The notes beneath the pieces are model-generated. The model was given only the letters and a program-made list of their open reading frames with translations. It was not told the DNA's origin and searched no databases. 29,826 nucleotides of DNA. It comes from Apopatosoma sp963618495. GTDB lineage: Bacteria > Bacillota > Clostridia > Oscillospirales > CAG-272. How positions within the stretch are numbered: position 1 is the stretch's first letter; each line of letters starts with the position of its first letter. Below are positions 29,746-29,826 of this stretch, in pieces. Made by a program: the position numbers and the translations under genes. Where the stretch lies: assembly GCA_963618495.1 (NCBI GenBank), contig CAVESF010000026.1, positions 1 to 29,826 of the forward strand. The letters run 5' to 3'.

Positions 29746-29826
29746 TGAGTCCTCACACTCAAAAATAATCAATTTTGTACAAAGAAAATTATTCTGTTTT
29801 ACAAAAGACAAAAGCCCTTACAAAAG
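29746..29826 (+). repeat. Copy 2 of the 81-bp direct repeat, at the window end
   Basis: Identical over all 81 bases to 20155-20235, same orientation, stopping at the first G of the rpsR terminator's right arm because the window ends there. Sequence just before the copy (TTTATGTAAGGCAATC) differs from that before copy 1. Confidence 0.95.

Overview
The window looks like a chromosomal contig from an uncultured low-to-mid GC Clostridia bacterium, probably Oscillospiraceae/Ruminococcaceae-like and gut-associated. The evidence is a clostridial pyruvate phosphate dikinase, Gram-positive SD sequences (AGGAGG) and sigma-A promoters with 17-bp spacers, a lipoprotein PrsA-like foldase, a dockerin-type secreted protein, a DUF5685 protein, a DUF1385 protein and a tandem glycine riboswitch. 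The taxonomic call is inference.

Region 1 (1-20150) is ordinary core chromosome. It holds a 3' gene scrap (2-79), a four-helix membrane protein (509-1501), ppdK on the minus strand, then pth and mfd on the plus strand. A second plus-strand group follows: PrsA-like lipoprotein, DUF5685 protein, J-domain protein and small membrane protein. Next come a short dockerin protein and a small membrane protein. A decayed patch (12967-13520) contains a cytidine-deaminase-like gene with an in-frame stop and the remnant of a GNAT acetyltransferase. A tandem glycine riboswitch with its own terminator then controls an AGCS amino-acid:sodium symporter. A tightly overlapping minus-strand operon (DUF1385 - prmC - murI) and secG follow, and the divergent rpsF-ssb-rpsR operon closes the region.

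Region 2 (about 20150-29826) is an AT-richer accessory element sitting directly behind rpsR. It encodes a complete Tn7-like module, tnsA-tnsB-tnsC-tniQ, with start/stop overlaps throughout. Behind it lies a 531-residue protein whose motif spacing matches superfamily A nucleic acid polymerases, most likely the TV-Pol family known from bacterial mobile elements and virophages. A type II restriction-modification pair (cytosine-5 methyltransferase plus probable endonuclease) and a serine resolvase with a res-like inverted repeat complete it. The TnsA-like protein lacks the usual catalytic lysine, so with the resolvase present the element may form and resolve cointegrates. The first 81 bases after the rpsR stop region are repeated in direct orientation at the very end of the window. 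This could be a tandem or circular junction of the element, a duplicated target, or an assembly effect.

The most interesting candidate system is the combination of Tn7-like transposition proteins with a mobile-element polymerase, placed next to a ribosomal-protein operon terminator. Sequence quality needs care there: two 10-N gaps lie in tniQ and the polymerase gene, and an 18-T run covers the polymerase's motif B.
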